Shown here piece by piece: positions 32,751-43,923 of a stretch of 64,000 nucleotides of DNA (positions are counted from its first letter, which is position 1; each line of letters starts with the position of its first letter). A program made the translations under genes and the position numbers. Origin of the DNA: Rosa chinensis (taxonomy: Eukaryota; Streptophyta; Magnoliopsida; Rosales; Rosaceae); contig NC_037093.1 in the NCBI RefSeq assembly GCF_002994745.2, positions 50,262,384 to 50,326,383 on the forward strand, read 5' to 3'. The notes beneath the pieces were generated by a model. The model searched no databases. It saw only the letters and a list, made by a program, of their open reading frames with translations, and was not told the DNA's origin.

Positions 32751-34055
32751 GGGAAAAAGATGCAAACAGTATCTGACTTTTGGTCAATTAGTAAATTTAG
32801 TACCTGACAAAAAAAAAATATCACTTTAGTACCTGAAGTTCGGACCCCGACCCAACTTTAATACCTGGAGCTGTTAACTCAATAACGGCGTCTGACAGGT
32901 GGCATATATTGAAGGGTAATTTCGTACTTTCATATTTAATTCATTATATATATATATATATATATATATATTTTTAACCTCTTCTTCCATATCTCTCTTT
33001 TGCTCTCTGTCTCTCTCTATCTCTCTCTCTTCCTTTAACCATTATCAACGATCACCCACCACCACCACCAGAACCCTCATTCCTCTAGCCGGCGCTTCTA
33101 CCCCACCACCTCCTCCACAGAAACCAAAACTCTAGATTGCCGCCACCCTAAACCAAAAAAAAAAAAAAAAAAAAATCTTCCAGCAGCCCCGCGCCTCCTC
33201 CTCTCCAGCCCCACCTGCCTTGCAGCAGCCCCTGCCGCGAAGCCCTACAGCCGGCCAGACCAACACACCAGGTCGAGCGCTGCCCAACCTCACCCAGTCG
33301 CCTGCCTTGCCCAGCCTCACCCAGTCGCCCTCCACACTACTGCCCCCACATCAGCAGCCCCGCATCCCACGCCTGCACAGCCCACCCAACGCAGCAAGCC
33401 TGCAGCCTGCCCACCAGCGCCCACCCTCGATCTCACCTGCAGCCTGCCCATCCTCGATCTACCAGCAGGCGGAGGAAGAAGAAGAGAGAAAAGAAAAAAG
33501 GAAGAAGAGAAAGAAAGAAAAAAAAAAGGAGAAAAAAAGGGTGACTCGGCCCAAAGAAAAGAAAAAAAGAGAGAAAGATGGGTGATGTCTGATCGGATCA
33601 CGTACATGGGTGATGCAGCACCAGCTCTAGCAGATGGTGATGAATTTATATACTCATGCCTGCAACAGAGACTAATTCGTATTCGAAGCCATTTCCGAAT
33701 TCTCGCCGGAATTTGAAACATAATCGCAACAAGGCCATTATTCAGGCATCCAAGAAATGAAGTTAATTTGCCCCAATTCTGGGTTTCATTCTTTTGGCAA
33801 TGGTCTGGAGAAGATGATGGGAGAGTTTGGAGGAAGAAGAAGATGAAGAGACCTTGAGGAAGAAGAAGAAATTTAGTGAAAGGACGAGAATACCCTCAAA
33901 GTTTGACAGTTGACTAACGCCGTTATTAAGTTAACGGCTCTAGGTACTAAAGTTGGGTCGGGGTCCGAACTTCAGGTACTAAAGTGATTTTTTTTTTGTC
34001 AGGTACTAAAGTTACTAATGGGCCAAATGTCAGGTATTGTTTGCATCTTTTTCCC
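32751..34055. mobile_element. Mutator-like element with long inverted repeats (Pack-MULE-like)
   Basis: The ends are inverted repeats of about 150 bp, starting GGGAAAAAGATGCAAAC, with the internal match GAAGTTCGGACCCCGACCCA on both sides. TAAATATAT (9 bp) is repeated at 32742-32750 and 34056-34064. Between the repeats lies GC-rich, proline-codon-rich sequence (33040-33620) unlike the AT-rich surroundings, as in elements that have captured gene sequence. No transposase is seen. Confidence 0.88.
33220..33585 (+). CDS. Pro/Ser-rich ORF in the Pack-MULE-like element (121 aa)
   Basis: The first 85 codons are rich in Pro, Ser, Gln and Ala (PTAGQTNTPGRALPNLTQSP); the last 35 are almost all Lys, Glu and Arg. 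No domain is recognisable. The composition differs sharply from flanking DNA, which fits captured exon or leader sequence. Expression is unknown and a chance ORF in GC-rich DNA is equally possible. Confidence 0.25.
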   Translation: MQQPLPRSPTAGQTNTPGRALPNLTQSPALPSLTQSPSTLLPPHQQPRIPRLHSPPNAASLQPAHQRPPSISPAACPSSIYQQAEEEEERKEKRKKRKKEKKKEKKRVTRPKEKKKREKDG

Positions 34056-34064
34056 TAAATATAT

Positions 34065-35203
34065 TTGTGGTATATATTTTGCTTGATTGGATATTAATGT
34101 TAGAAGCTTGTGCTTAGTCTGTGTTTTGGTTCCATTTTTTTTCTTTTTTTTTTCCTTCTTGTATCGACCTTCTTTATTTATATAAATTCTTCATTAGTAT
34201 TAGATATTAATTTTTATTTTTCAATGTTCTCTAGTTCTACGTGACATTTAATGATGATGACACTTGCTGTAGGATCACCACTTTTCGATCACATTTCGAC
34301 ATCTTGATCATTCAGTTTTAGGGTTCTTATTAGTAGATCATTCTTGTAAATTTTTAGCTAAATTGATGATCGTTAAGCCATTTACCTAGATCAAATCAAT
34401 GGACGAACCAAATCTGATCAATCTAAACCGTTCATGCATAGAAAATAAAATCACGATTATAAATGCCTTAACAATCATCAATTTGACTGAAAATTTGCAA
34501 AAGTGATATACTCATATAGACCTAAGAACTGAATGGTGGAGATCCCGATATATGATCGAAAAATTAATCTAATAAGCAATTCCTTAACATGGCTAAAAAA
34601 AGGATCCCTCACTAGAAATGATATATCGTTAAGTTCTTAGGTTTATATGAATAGATCACTCTTGCAAATTTTCTGCCAAATTGATGATCGTTAAGATATC
34701 AAACTAGATTAAATCAATGGAGGAACCGAATCTGTCTAACATGAACCGCCCATGTATATAATTGTAAATCGCAATTATGAATGCCTTCACTATCATCAAT
34801 TTGGCTGAAAATTTGCATACGTGATCTATACATTAAGACCTAAAAAATGAACGGTCGAGATGGCGAAATACAATAAAAAAGTTTGTCCCACAAGGGATCC
34901 CTTAATGGAAGGGCCCTATATATATAGAGGCCCAGTATAGAAATTAAGGACCTCCTTACTTTATGAATTTGAGGATTTTTGTTATTTTACACTAGTATGT
35001 GATCTAATTCAATAACCTCAACCGTTGATTCTTTAGATTCCTATGCAACATTGATGTCTACAAAAAAATCAACCAAATCCATAATCATTTGGTCATTCAA
35101 AATTGAGTGAACAAATGTAATACGTTAGAAAAATTAAAACGAACAATATTGTGCTAATCAAATGGTTAAACGTTTTCTTATTTGGCTAATTTTGTGTAGA
35201 TTC
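34065..35203. repeat. repeat block with tandem and inverted copies, then AT-rich DNA
   Basis: Two units of about 318 bp (34320 to about 34900) share ATTGATGATCGTTAAG, AAATCAATGGA and ATCATCAATTTG, followed by CTGAAAATTTGCA. The start and end of each unit are partly inverted copies of each other, so a unit can fold back. It is probably a decayed foldback or MITE-like element. No gene is seen up to 35203. Confidence 0.55.
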
Positions 35204-35930
35204 TTATGTGTGCAGGCAACTAGAGAATGAGTGGTTGCGATTATTAAAATACATCCTAAAAAATGAAAACTGGATTGAAGTTCGGGTGAGCTCGTTGCCT
35301 AGACCTTCAACCTCGAATATGGCCTTAGGCAATGATTTGGTGAACAAATCTGCCACATTCTTCTCAGACCTTACTTGATTCACTTGAATTTGGAGAAGGG
35401 CCTGTTGTTGCTGATTGTAGAAAAACTTTGGCAATATGTGTTTTGCATTATCACCTTTGATATAACCTAGTTTCATCTGTTCGATGCAAGCTGCATTATA
35501 TTCATAAATGCAAGTAGGCTTTTCAGTGGTAGAACTCAAACCACTAGTCCCTCGAATATGTGTAATGATAGCTCTTAACCATACACACTCACGAACCGCC
35601 TCATGTAGAGCAATGATATCTGAGTGGTTTGAGGAGGTAGCCACAAGGGTTTGCTGGGTTGATCTCCAAGATACCGCCTTGTTCCCAATGGTAAATACAT
35701 AACCAGTTTGGGAACGACCTTTATGTGGGTCAGAGAGGTACTTGGCATCAGCAAAACCTTTGGTGTAGTGAGCGGCGCTTTCGCCATCAATGTTTCCTTT
35801 AGGGATTGCAGTTCCATCTGCAGTCCCTCTTGTCTCTCTGTAGGGAAATAATAGTCCCAAGTCAATTGTTACTTTTAGGTATCGGAAAATATTCTTGATA
35901 CCATTCCAGTGACGCTGCGTTGGCGCTGAG
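35204..35930 (-). pseudogene. Copia pol fragment, RNase H end
   Basis: Minus-strand fragment of a Copia polyprotein: KGFADAKYLSDPHKGRS, GYVFTIGNKAVSWRS, LVATSSNHSDIIALHEA and NVADLFTKSLPKAIFE. Upstream (about 35860-35925) the end of the RT region (QRHWNGIKNIFRYLK) is still readable. No LTRs were found, so this is an isolated fragment. It belongs to the same broad Copia lineage as the 20.7 kb element. Confidence 0.85.
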
Positions 35931-36586
35931 CTAACAAGCGAGCTTAATTATCTTATCATTGTGACTTATTTGTTTCGATTGAACTTGGTATGTCCTGTTC
36001 AAGTCTATCAACTGTAACTCACCTTAGGGTAAAGCTTAAATCGAGTGTCGAGCTTCAATGGTCTTAATTGTGACTATGCTAAGGTCATAACGAATTATGG
36101 ATTATGGTCTTCATCAAATTCTACCGCCTTAACATTTTCATGATGCAGAATAAACATGGCTATAACCTAAGGCTATCACTTGATTTGGTAGTTATTGAAT
36201 CGACTGAATACCAAATGATGTTTTAGATTTGATAAATTGATTGTTGGTAACCGAAACCTATAAAACCGAAATCGAAAATTACTGAAAAAGTTAATTTGGT
36301 TTTAATAAATACCGAATCTACCTATTATCTAAGTATTAGATTTATATACTATATATTTCAATACACATACATGTATATTAGGAAATACAAACACAAATAT
36401 TTTCACTTCCAAGATTTGATTTGGATGAAGCTCTTACCAGAATATATTTTTCATAGGCGGATAATCAAACATCAGATCTCTTTAAGCATTCAGCTCACAT
36501 TCATCTAACTTACGGGTCTAGCTAGATTTCAACTAGACTGGTGCGTAATGCTAAGCCTTTATTTGCTTTTTTTTCTCTTTATTTAC
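35931..36586. other. intergenic DNA
   Basis: AT-rich and featureless by eye; no gene is seen. Confidence 0.4.
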
Positions 36587-36589
36587 TTA

Positions 36590-37794
36590 GGGGGGTGTAT
36601 TGTATATGGAATTAGTGGAACTTTTAAAGAAATCTATGAAATTTAAAAGTCTAGGTTTATTCAATATAGACTTTTAACAGTCCATGAAAGTCTTGAGGTA
36701 TTCAATTAGGATTTTTAAAGACTTCATGAATTCCACCAAAATCTAGGAGCATTCAATTAAGACTCTTAAAAATGAATAAAAGTACAGAGGTATTCAAAAT
36801 ATCATTCATACTTATGGAATTAAAAAATCATGGATAATCATGGACTTTGTAGTGTTAACTATACATACCAAACTCCAATAATTTTCCAGCCTCCAAACCA
36901 AAGATTTCAAAAAGTCTATCAAAGTTTCCTCTTCAAATAAAAAAAAAAAAAAAAGGTCTATCAAAGTTCTTCTCTCTACCCATGAAGAAGTTTGTCCTTT
37001 ATCATCTCTCTTTCTTAATTTTTTGTCTTTTGTCTAATCTTTTATAATATCAACCTTTTTTGATACCCAACATGTTCATTGTAGTTGTTGAATGCGATTT
37101 TTGTTTTGTTTTGTTTTTTTTTTTCAATTGTGATACTTCGAACCCTAATAGCAATAAAAATGATTTATGAAACCCTAAAACTCAAATATTGTGGTCTAAC
37201 CCTAAGACCTTGAACCATACTAAATTTTATCTTATTAATTAATTATTCTCATTAATTTGAATTTATATTATGGTTCAAAAAAAGGTTGAACAATTGAATT
37301 TCAATTGATTGATTATAGATCAAGACATTGACCAATATTGCTACAATATATGTTAGTCGGCGAAAACAAAATTGATGAGAATAATTAACCATAAACATCA
37401 AGTGATCTATATTGTATATTTATGTTGTTGGGAGATTAGGAATGAGAACAAACTCGCTAGACAGACTAACAATCATTTATTTGAGTCAATTTCTATTAGA
37501 AGATACTAGAGCATTGAAGAGACAACAAGTTATTATTTTGTTTTGTGTTTGGGCTACATTTGTTTTTTTTTTATTTTTATTTTTTTTTTAATATTTTGTA
37601 CATCCTAGGAAATCTGTAGAAATCATTCATAATAAAATATATAGATTTTCATGAATCAATAAAAGTCTGTTGCTAAAATCAATGGTTTTAAGAAATCCAT
37701 AACAATTTATCAACTTTTTAAAAAGTCTGTGGACTTTTTAAAAAGTCTGTCATTTAAAAAAAGTCTGCACAAATCCAAATACAATACACCCCCC
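36590..37794. mobile_element. PIF/Harbinger-like DNA element, non-autonomous (1.2 kb)
   Basis: The ends GGGGGGTGTATTGTAT and its near-inverse are flanked by TTA on both sides (36587-36589 and 37795-37797), the duplication favoured by PIF/Harbinger elements. Subterminal copies of AAAGTCTNT-type motifs occur in both orientations. There is no transposase ORF. A hAT-like origin is less likely with a 3-bp duplication. Confidence 0.75.
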
Positions 37795-37797
37795 TTA

Positions 37798-38022
37798 ATT
37801 AATACTGATAATCTTGAAAAGGGGCAAAATAAAAATAGGTCCTGGAGGGCGGGAAAATCAGAATAGCCAACCCTTCTTCTCAATTGCATCCTCCAATTCA
37901 CTTTACCCATTCATTCTTTTCATCAACGCATCTCCGGCTTCCTTTCAGTCCTTGAAAATTTCCAAAAAAAAAAAAAACGCAAGTAATTGCCAAGTGGAAA
38001 CTTTGACGGGGCGAACAAGACA
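37798..38022 (+). promoter_or_regulatory. promoter/leader region of the FANCF-like gene
   Basis: Only 225 bp separate the Harbinger-like element from the ATG. No clear TATA box is seen. The leader contains CT-rich stretches and an A-run (37963-37976). Confidence 0.35.
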
Positions 38023-41000
38023 ATGAGTTGGAGCCACCCAGATATTTCATTGGAAGAATTCATGAAACTGGTTAAAGGGTTCGTCGATATTCTGATTCTG
38101 CTTTCTGGGTACCAATCCTCTGGTCATCTTGCTCACTGGGACTCCCAGAATATCAAGAAGGCCTTCCAATGGGGCCTCTTCTTCGAAAATGTGAGTATTC
38201 ACTACTCCCCCAATTCATATTTGGTTTCAATTTTAAGGGTATTTCAGAATTCCTGTCGTTTATTTGGTGCAAAGTTTTGATTTTGGCTTTGTATGGTTAG
38301 TTTCTGGGGAGCTTTAGCAGCTCTGATGATTATGTGGACTCTGTGATGGAACTTGATGGGGCTATTTCTGAAATGACATCTGCTGCTTCTTTCCCTAAGG
38401 TTAGGGATTTTTAGAATTTAATGTTTTGGTTAGTGTTTATTGAGTGAACTAGTTCTTTTATGGCGAAGTTTAAAGTCTAGCCTTCTTAGATTAGTTGTTT
38501 TACTACAGGGCCTTGCACATATGTCAACTGCTACTCTTGCTACGGCGCGGCGTTTTGTGTTAGAGCATCTCATCCATAGTTTACCTTTGAGAGATGCGCA
38601 TCTGCGAGCTTTGCTGACGGCGACTGTGGAGATGGATCTTGAGGAGCTATCGGAAATTGAGCATGATTTTCTTAATGTATACCTCAGCAAGTTGAAGCTG
38701 CAGGATACACTGATGCAGCAAGGCATTGAGCCGGCTAGAAAGTTTGGAGATTGCGGTGGTAATGGTTTGACCAAGTACGCGGTTCAAGAGCTCCTGAAGA
38801 GGTGGTCTGTGGTTTCTTTGATATCAGCTGTTGAGTCAGGCTTAGACGTTCTTTCTCAAAGTGTCAGACATAGCAGTTGGAGCGAGTTTGATGATAACTT
38901 ATTGAAAGAGCAGCTAGAGCATGAAAATACTCCAGTGTAAGTGGAACTGTATGTGTGTGTGTTTGTATCTTAGAAGAGTGAGTAATTGAGCTGGTGAAGT
39001 AAAATCTATCCTATGCCCAATATTCTGGTGTGAGTAGTATTAGTAGGACACTGTGTATTGAAAAGTGAGTGTCTTGTCTCTTGTTTTCTTTTTCTTGGTT
39101 GAAAGTGTCTAGTCTGTTAGTGATAGGAGATAGTATCTCACATTATTGATTCTTTGTTTTTTCTGGGGATGCAGTTAGTTGAGGCATAATGTTTTCATAG
39201 ATATCTAGAAAACTTCACACGACAAATCAAAATGTTAACTTTTCACTTTTTCAGGATCTCACTGCTATGGCCTGAACTGAAATATCTTGTGGCTACTTGT
39301 TCAGGACTGTAGACTGGTTGGTTGGTTCTCTGACATGGAACCGCTGGAAATCAAATAGCCTCTCTTATTTTCTTGATAAGAGAACTGTTCAATTAGTCTC
39401 CGGTGCCAGCATGGTATTTTCTACCCCTAAGATTCAGTGGGTACAAACTTTTCAACAGTTGAACTTCAGTGATTTAGCAGGAGGCAGTGATAATGGTTTG
39501 TGCGAAACAATTGTAAGTCAGTCCAATGCCTCAAATAAATTACAATAAAGTTTTATCGATTCCTTGAAGGCTTGATTCTCTTCAGCAATACATGTTTTCT
39601 AGTTTCATGGTCATGTGCTGCCATAGACTAGTGTATTATTACACAACTGCTCACATGGGCATTACATGGCTCTTGTATTAGGTGTACCTAATTACGTTGT
39701 CAATTCCATTGTCTAGGAAATAAATCGTATCCTTACTTCTAGAAATTGTGTTGTGTGTTTTACATCTCTTCACTTGATAAAGTCTTGCTGCATATGATGG
39801 CTGATGTTAACTCTGAAAGCTGAATATGTTAACGGATCGCACTATGTGTAATGGTTCTTCCCTCTTCAAACAGGAGCTCATGTTACTAGGATGCATTGCA
39901 AGCAGATGGACTTCTGTAATTGAGCATTTGGTGTCAGTTTCTTATGATTCCCACACTGTTTTGGAGCAATATCACGAAGTGTGCAACTTACTCCATGGAA
40001 GATCTACTACTCTTAGATCTAAACAGGAAGCAATCAGCCAGGTTAGTTATTGACTGCAAAGTATATGTGTGTGCATGCAAAATTTGAAAAGCATGACATA
40101 TTGTTTGTTTGTTTATTCTGTGTCCTTTTCTTGCAAGTAAATCTCTCAGTGCCTCTGTCTGCTACTTTGCAGTTTGGGTTCTGTGAGTTCTTCTTTACTT
40201 CTTCATACTTTTATCTTCCATTACTCATCATGGTTGGCTTTTGTGCTGGAACTAGGCAACTGACGTTCTTGAGTATCTGAGTGGAATGCTGGATGGCCAG
40301 GTGCATCTGTTATGGAAGATATGCCCAGCTCTTGGAGCCGTTGCAATTCCATCCTGGTATTTTAACACTATCCTTTGCCATGCTTGGATGTGCTTTGGAC
40401 TTTGAATCAATCGTCTTGTTCTCATAGGACCTGAACTGAGTCATTTGGTTTTGAATGATTCTTTTTCTCCATTTAATCTATATAAAACAAGCACCTTCCT
40501 TTATTTCTTACCAAGCACATTACAATAGCTTTACCAAATAGTATACAATTCTTCTAAGCACGAGCGCATGACTGATGATGATATAGCATATGAAAGTGGA
40601 CTGGTTTAGTCTCAATGGAATTCTAACATACCCTCCCTCCATGTTTATACTTATGTACTTACACTTGTTTTCAATCTGTATGTATTCCAATTTAAGAAGG
40701 CAATAATTGTGTTGCAGGTCACCTTTGTTTAGACTTTATTTGAGTGAAATTCAGATTCAAGTCAGGGGAGATCTTTCAACAATGAGGTTTTGTGTTTTAA
40801 CTCCTTTTCTCCGATTTGTACTTTTGTATGTTTGTCGCACAAAGATAATTCTCTTGCAGCGGCAGCTCACATGTATTCATTTCTTTTTTTGTAGATGTTG
40901 TGACTGTGCTCATAATAGGAAGGAGCACACTGACTGTGAGTATATTGAATTAACTCCATACTAACTCTATTCCCTGATTCAACGAAAATGTTTCCATTGT

Positions 41001-41131
41001 AGAAACCATATCAGAAGAAAATGCCCAGCAAATAATTAACGCAAAACTTATTTCCAGGTGAACTTGCTCAGAGAATTTGGTGCCTTTATGTTTTTCATGT
41101 TTATGGCTCTCGTCTAATTGCCCATAGCTGA
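38023..41131 (+). CDS. FANCF-like protein (Fanconi anaemia core complex F), nine exons
   Basis: Exons by splice consensus: 38023-38190, 38301-38399, 38509-38936, 39305-39512, 39874-40041, 40256-40356, 40718-40786, 40895-40935, 41058-41131. They sum to 1356 bp, 451 residues. Residues about 20-57 (FVDILILL ... HWDSQNIKKAFQWGLFF) match the start of animal FANCF, where a Trp-Asp is followed by a basic residue pair and Ala-x-Gln-Trp; the next exons (GLAHMSTATL, EHLIHSLPLRDAHL) keep its all-helical character. FANCF is an adaptor that holds the nuclear Fanconi core complex together for interstrand crosslink repair. The animal gene is intronless and about 374 residues. The family call is from pattern memory, and another uncharacterised plant protein is possible. 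The exon model itself is firm. Confidence 0.62.
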
Positions 41132-42164
41132 CGGTTGTGCTCTACTGTTTTGAATTATCAGGTCAGTCTTCTGATAAGAATCTTGATCCTCCATAAGTGT
41201 GAATAATTACTACCAGTAGTCAAGTATGCCCTTCAAATAAATGCTAGAAAAATCATTTTAACGTAAGTCTGGACTTTATATAACTAACTATATAGGTTAA
41301 AATTTGAAATAGTAGTTGAAACTTGAAATTTTCCAATAAGTACTTTATTGGTTCCAAAACTTGTAATTGGAATATCTCAAGTTTAATTTTATCTGGAGCA
41401 TGATTTTGTAGGATATATGATACAAGGAAGCCTTGTTTTGCCAAAGGGTGAACATCATTTTCTTTCCTCCTTGCAAGAACGTGATTTTCATCCATTTCTG
41501 GTTTACTAGGTGCCTAGGTGGTTTATTCTCAGTGCAGAACTGTTTTTCCGGGTAAAACGAACACTTTTGATAAAAAAATGTTTTCATCATACACGTGTCA
41601 AACACGGTTTCGAAAATCCTCATGATCTTTGTAGGCCTATGCCCTATTGTGTATAAAGCGTGATCAACCATGTGTAAAGCTACATAAAAAAGCTAACAGC
41701 AGTGTCATTAATCAGGTTACTATCGTTTTCTGGGGATGGACGGTGTGATCTTTTGACGTAGGAGTGGACCTCATTCTACTTGCAAGCTTCCAGGAAAGTT
41801 CACTATCGAGTCTATGGTCGAAACAGGAGCAAAATACAACCCCCATCAACACAAGTGACTATGCAGAAATCAATCCATTCCAAAAGTGATTTGTCATCAT
41901 CTATAGTTCTATACCGACATTGCATCACTAGAGGCAAGTTTCCATCCCTTTCTGTAGAATGGGGCCTTGGTGACCTGGATATGGTATCAAAGCAAAGCAT
42001 ATCAGACCCCTGATAATAATGTTTATCAACTTCGACCAATGAGAATGTGACACCATACAGATTGCCTGCAAGTGGGAATAGACACCTGAAAGCTTCATCT
42101 ACATGTTTTTTTTTTTGGTTAGCAATTGACGCTTTTGCCTTTTCGCTCCTGCCCATATAAACTC
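41132..42164. other. 3' flank of the FANCF-like gene and intergenic DNA
   Basis: No gene is seen. At about 41976-41990 the sequence TGGTATCAAAGC resembles the initiator-Met tRNA primer site of plant LTR elements, but no LTR pair is visible. Confidence 0.35.
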
Positions 42165-42173
42165 TATATAAAA
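42165..42173 (+). promoter_or_regulatory. candidate TATA box for the 97-aa gene
   Basis: TATATAAAA about 39 bp before the ATG at 42212. It is the best TATA match nearby. Confidence 0.45.
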
Positions 42174-42211
42174 CAACTGTCACAGCTGAAGGTGGATAAG
42201 AAGAGCTAACA

Positions 42212-42505
42212 ATGAAGGTTTCAAGGATCTCTAGCCTTTGGAGAATGCAGTTTTTGAAGTTGGGGAGGAGAATTGCCAGCTCCAGGCCTGCAGTCACACT
42301 TGGTAGTGTTGAAACAGGAGCATCATTTGGTTTTTTCAGCGGATCTCATCTTTTGGGGCAGCTGATTCGGAAGTTGAAGTCACAATGCAAACAAGCTTTC
42401 GGGCGGCAAAAGAGATATGCCCAGTTCAGCTATGATATTCATAGCTATTCTCTCAACTTCGACAATGGTTTCGATGATCATGTCTCACCTCATAGCTTCC
42501 GGTGA
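42212..42505 (+). CDS. small plant protein of unknown function (97 aa)
   Basis: Single-exon ORF from ATG 42212 to TGA 42503-42505. The N-terminal half is basic (MKVSRISSLWRMQFLKLGRR); a central Lys/Arg-rich stretch (RKLKSQCKQAFGRQKR) follows, then an aromatic C-terminal motif, FSYDIHSYSLNFDNG. Plant genomes carry families of small proteins of this build with a Y-D-x-x-SYSLNFD-type end and no known role, and I think it belongs there. The upstream TATA box supports a real gene. No signal peptide or membrane segment is seen. Confidence 0.6.
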   Translation: MKVSRISSLWRMQFLKLGRRIASSRPAVTLGSVETGASFGFFSGSHLLGQLIRKLKSQCKQAFGRQKRYAQFSYDIHSYSLNFDNGFDDHVSPHSFR

Positions 42506-43923
42506 TGATTTCCCAGAGATCATTGAAGGCGCAAGGTTTTACTTCTATATGTATAGATATTTTCCAGTTTACTTTAGTCTGTATAGTCATGCAACTTAAA
42601 TTTTCCAGGGGATTGTTGGCTGTTAGTAGCAGGCCAAATTTATTTTCACTGTCGACCTATTCTTGTCTCTGCAATGGCCTTTTTAATGGTCATTTTGTTG
42701 ATAAGAAGGAGCAAACTGACCTTGAAAGTTCTGTTTATAATGGTAATTCCCCTATCTTCATTTTTCTTTTACGAGTGGATGAATATTGTTCTTCTTTCAA
42801 TCTTTCTATCTTTGACAATCTAAAAGATAAAGTGAATGAAAGATGAGTCAGCTTTGCATAATGGTTGGTTTTGGGTCCTCCACCATTCATTTCCATGATT
42901 CTTGTGTTTGAAGATCGAAACCATCAACAAACTTGACCTAAATTGTGCTTCCTTTCCTTTTAAAAATGGCAAAGAATCAAAACCTCACCACCAACACTTC
43001 AACATGGTCATAATGGATTGCTGAAAAAGTGAAAATTATAGTAAACCATCATGGTTCGTATACTTTTTGTTTATTGTTTCTTGAGGCAGATAGAAAAACC
43101 GTATAGTTTGCATCAAACTTTCATACCATGTCATCACTATGTTAATGCAATGTGTTTAACCACTCACAGAAAGTCATCAACAAAGGAACCTAGTAATATT
43201 TTGTGAACAGAAAAAGATGAGAAAAAGAAGCAATTTATAGAATAACATATCACATTCAAGAATCTTGTTCACTTAGTGACTTTCATGCTCAGATATGTTT
43301 ATTATCTTTGGATTTTGATTCAACAGTAGATAATAGTAAAAAACTAAGTAAAGTCCAACAACCTTATTATTCTCCACCATGTGATTAAATCCAACGAACA
43401 GTTGATCTCAACTGAACAAAGAATTCATTTAGTAGGTGAACGGCATTTTAACATCCAATTCATCAATATACATCGAAATCCTTCGAAAGTTGTTAAGCTC
43501 TATGAGACATTATAATCACTGTCTAGTTACGTAGTATGGGTGAGAGTGTGAGACTTGTGTTCATATGTGAAACCCATCACTTCATCAGTATGATGGGCAC
43601 GCCTGACCATGCTATTTGATATTGAAGTTCCAAAAATAATGAGCATAATGGGTACAACTTAATAGATCAGATGATCCATACACCATAGCAAACAATTCTC
43701 ATGAGTTGTGAAGCATAGATCTGCCTTTTGATTTTGCTTTTTGTCCATTTGTCCATCATTTGCATTCATTAATCCCCAAATTTGATTGCAAACCATGTGA
43801 TCTCCAGTAAAAGACCAAAAAATTCATACCCCACAGCCCATGCCACCCTTTTATTTGCCCCTTATTCTTCATCAAATTGTCTAAACTCACCCATTTCCAC
43901 TTCCTCAGTCCCTCATTTTGCTA
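42506..43923. other. intergenic DNA
   Basis: AT-rich, no gene seen. It includes the promoter of the acid phosphatase gene. Confidence 0.4.

Noticed and set aside
38430..38774. Minus-strand ORF antisense to exon 3 of the FANCF-like gene
   Set aside because: The sense exon has clean splice sites and joins in frame with eight others.
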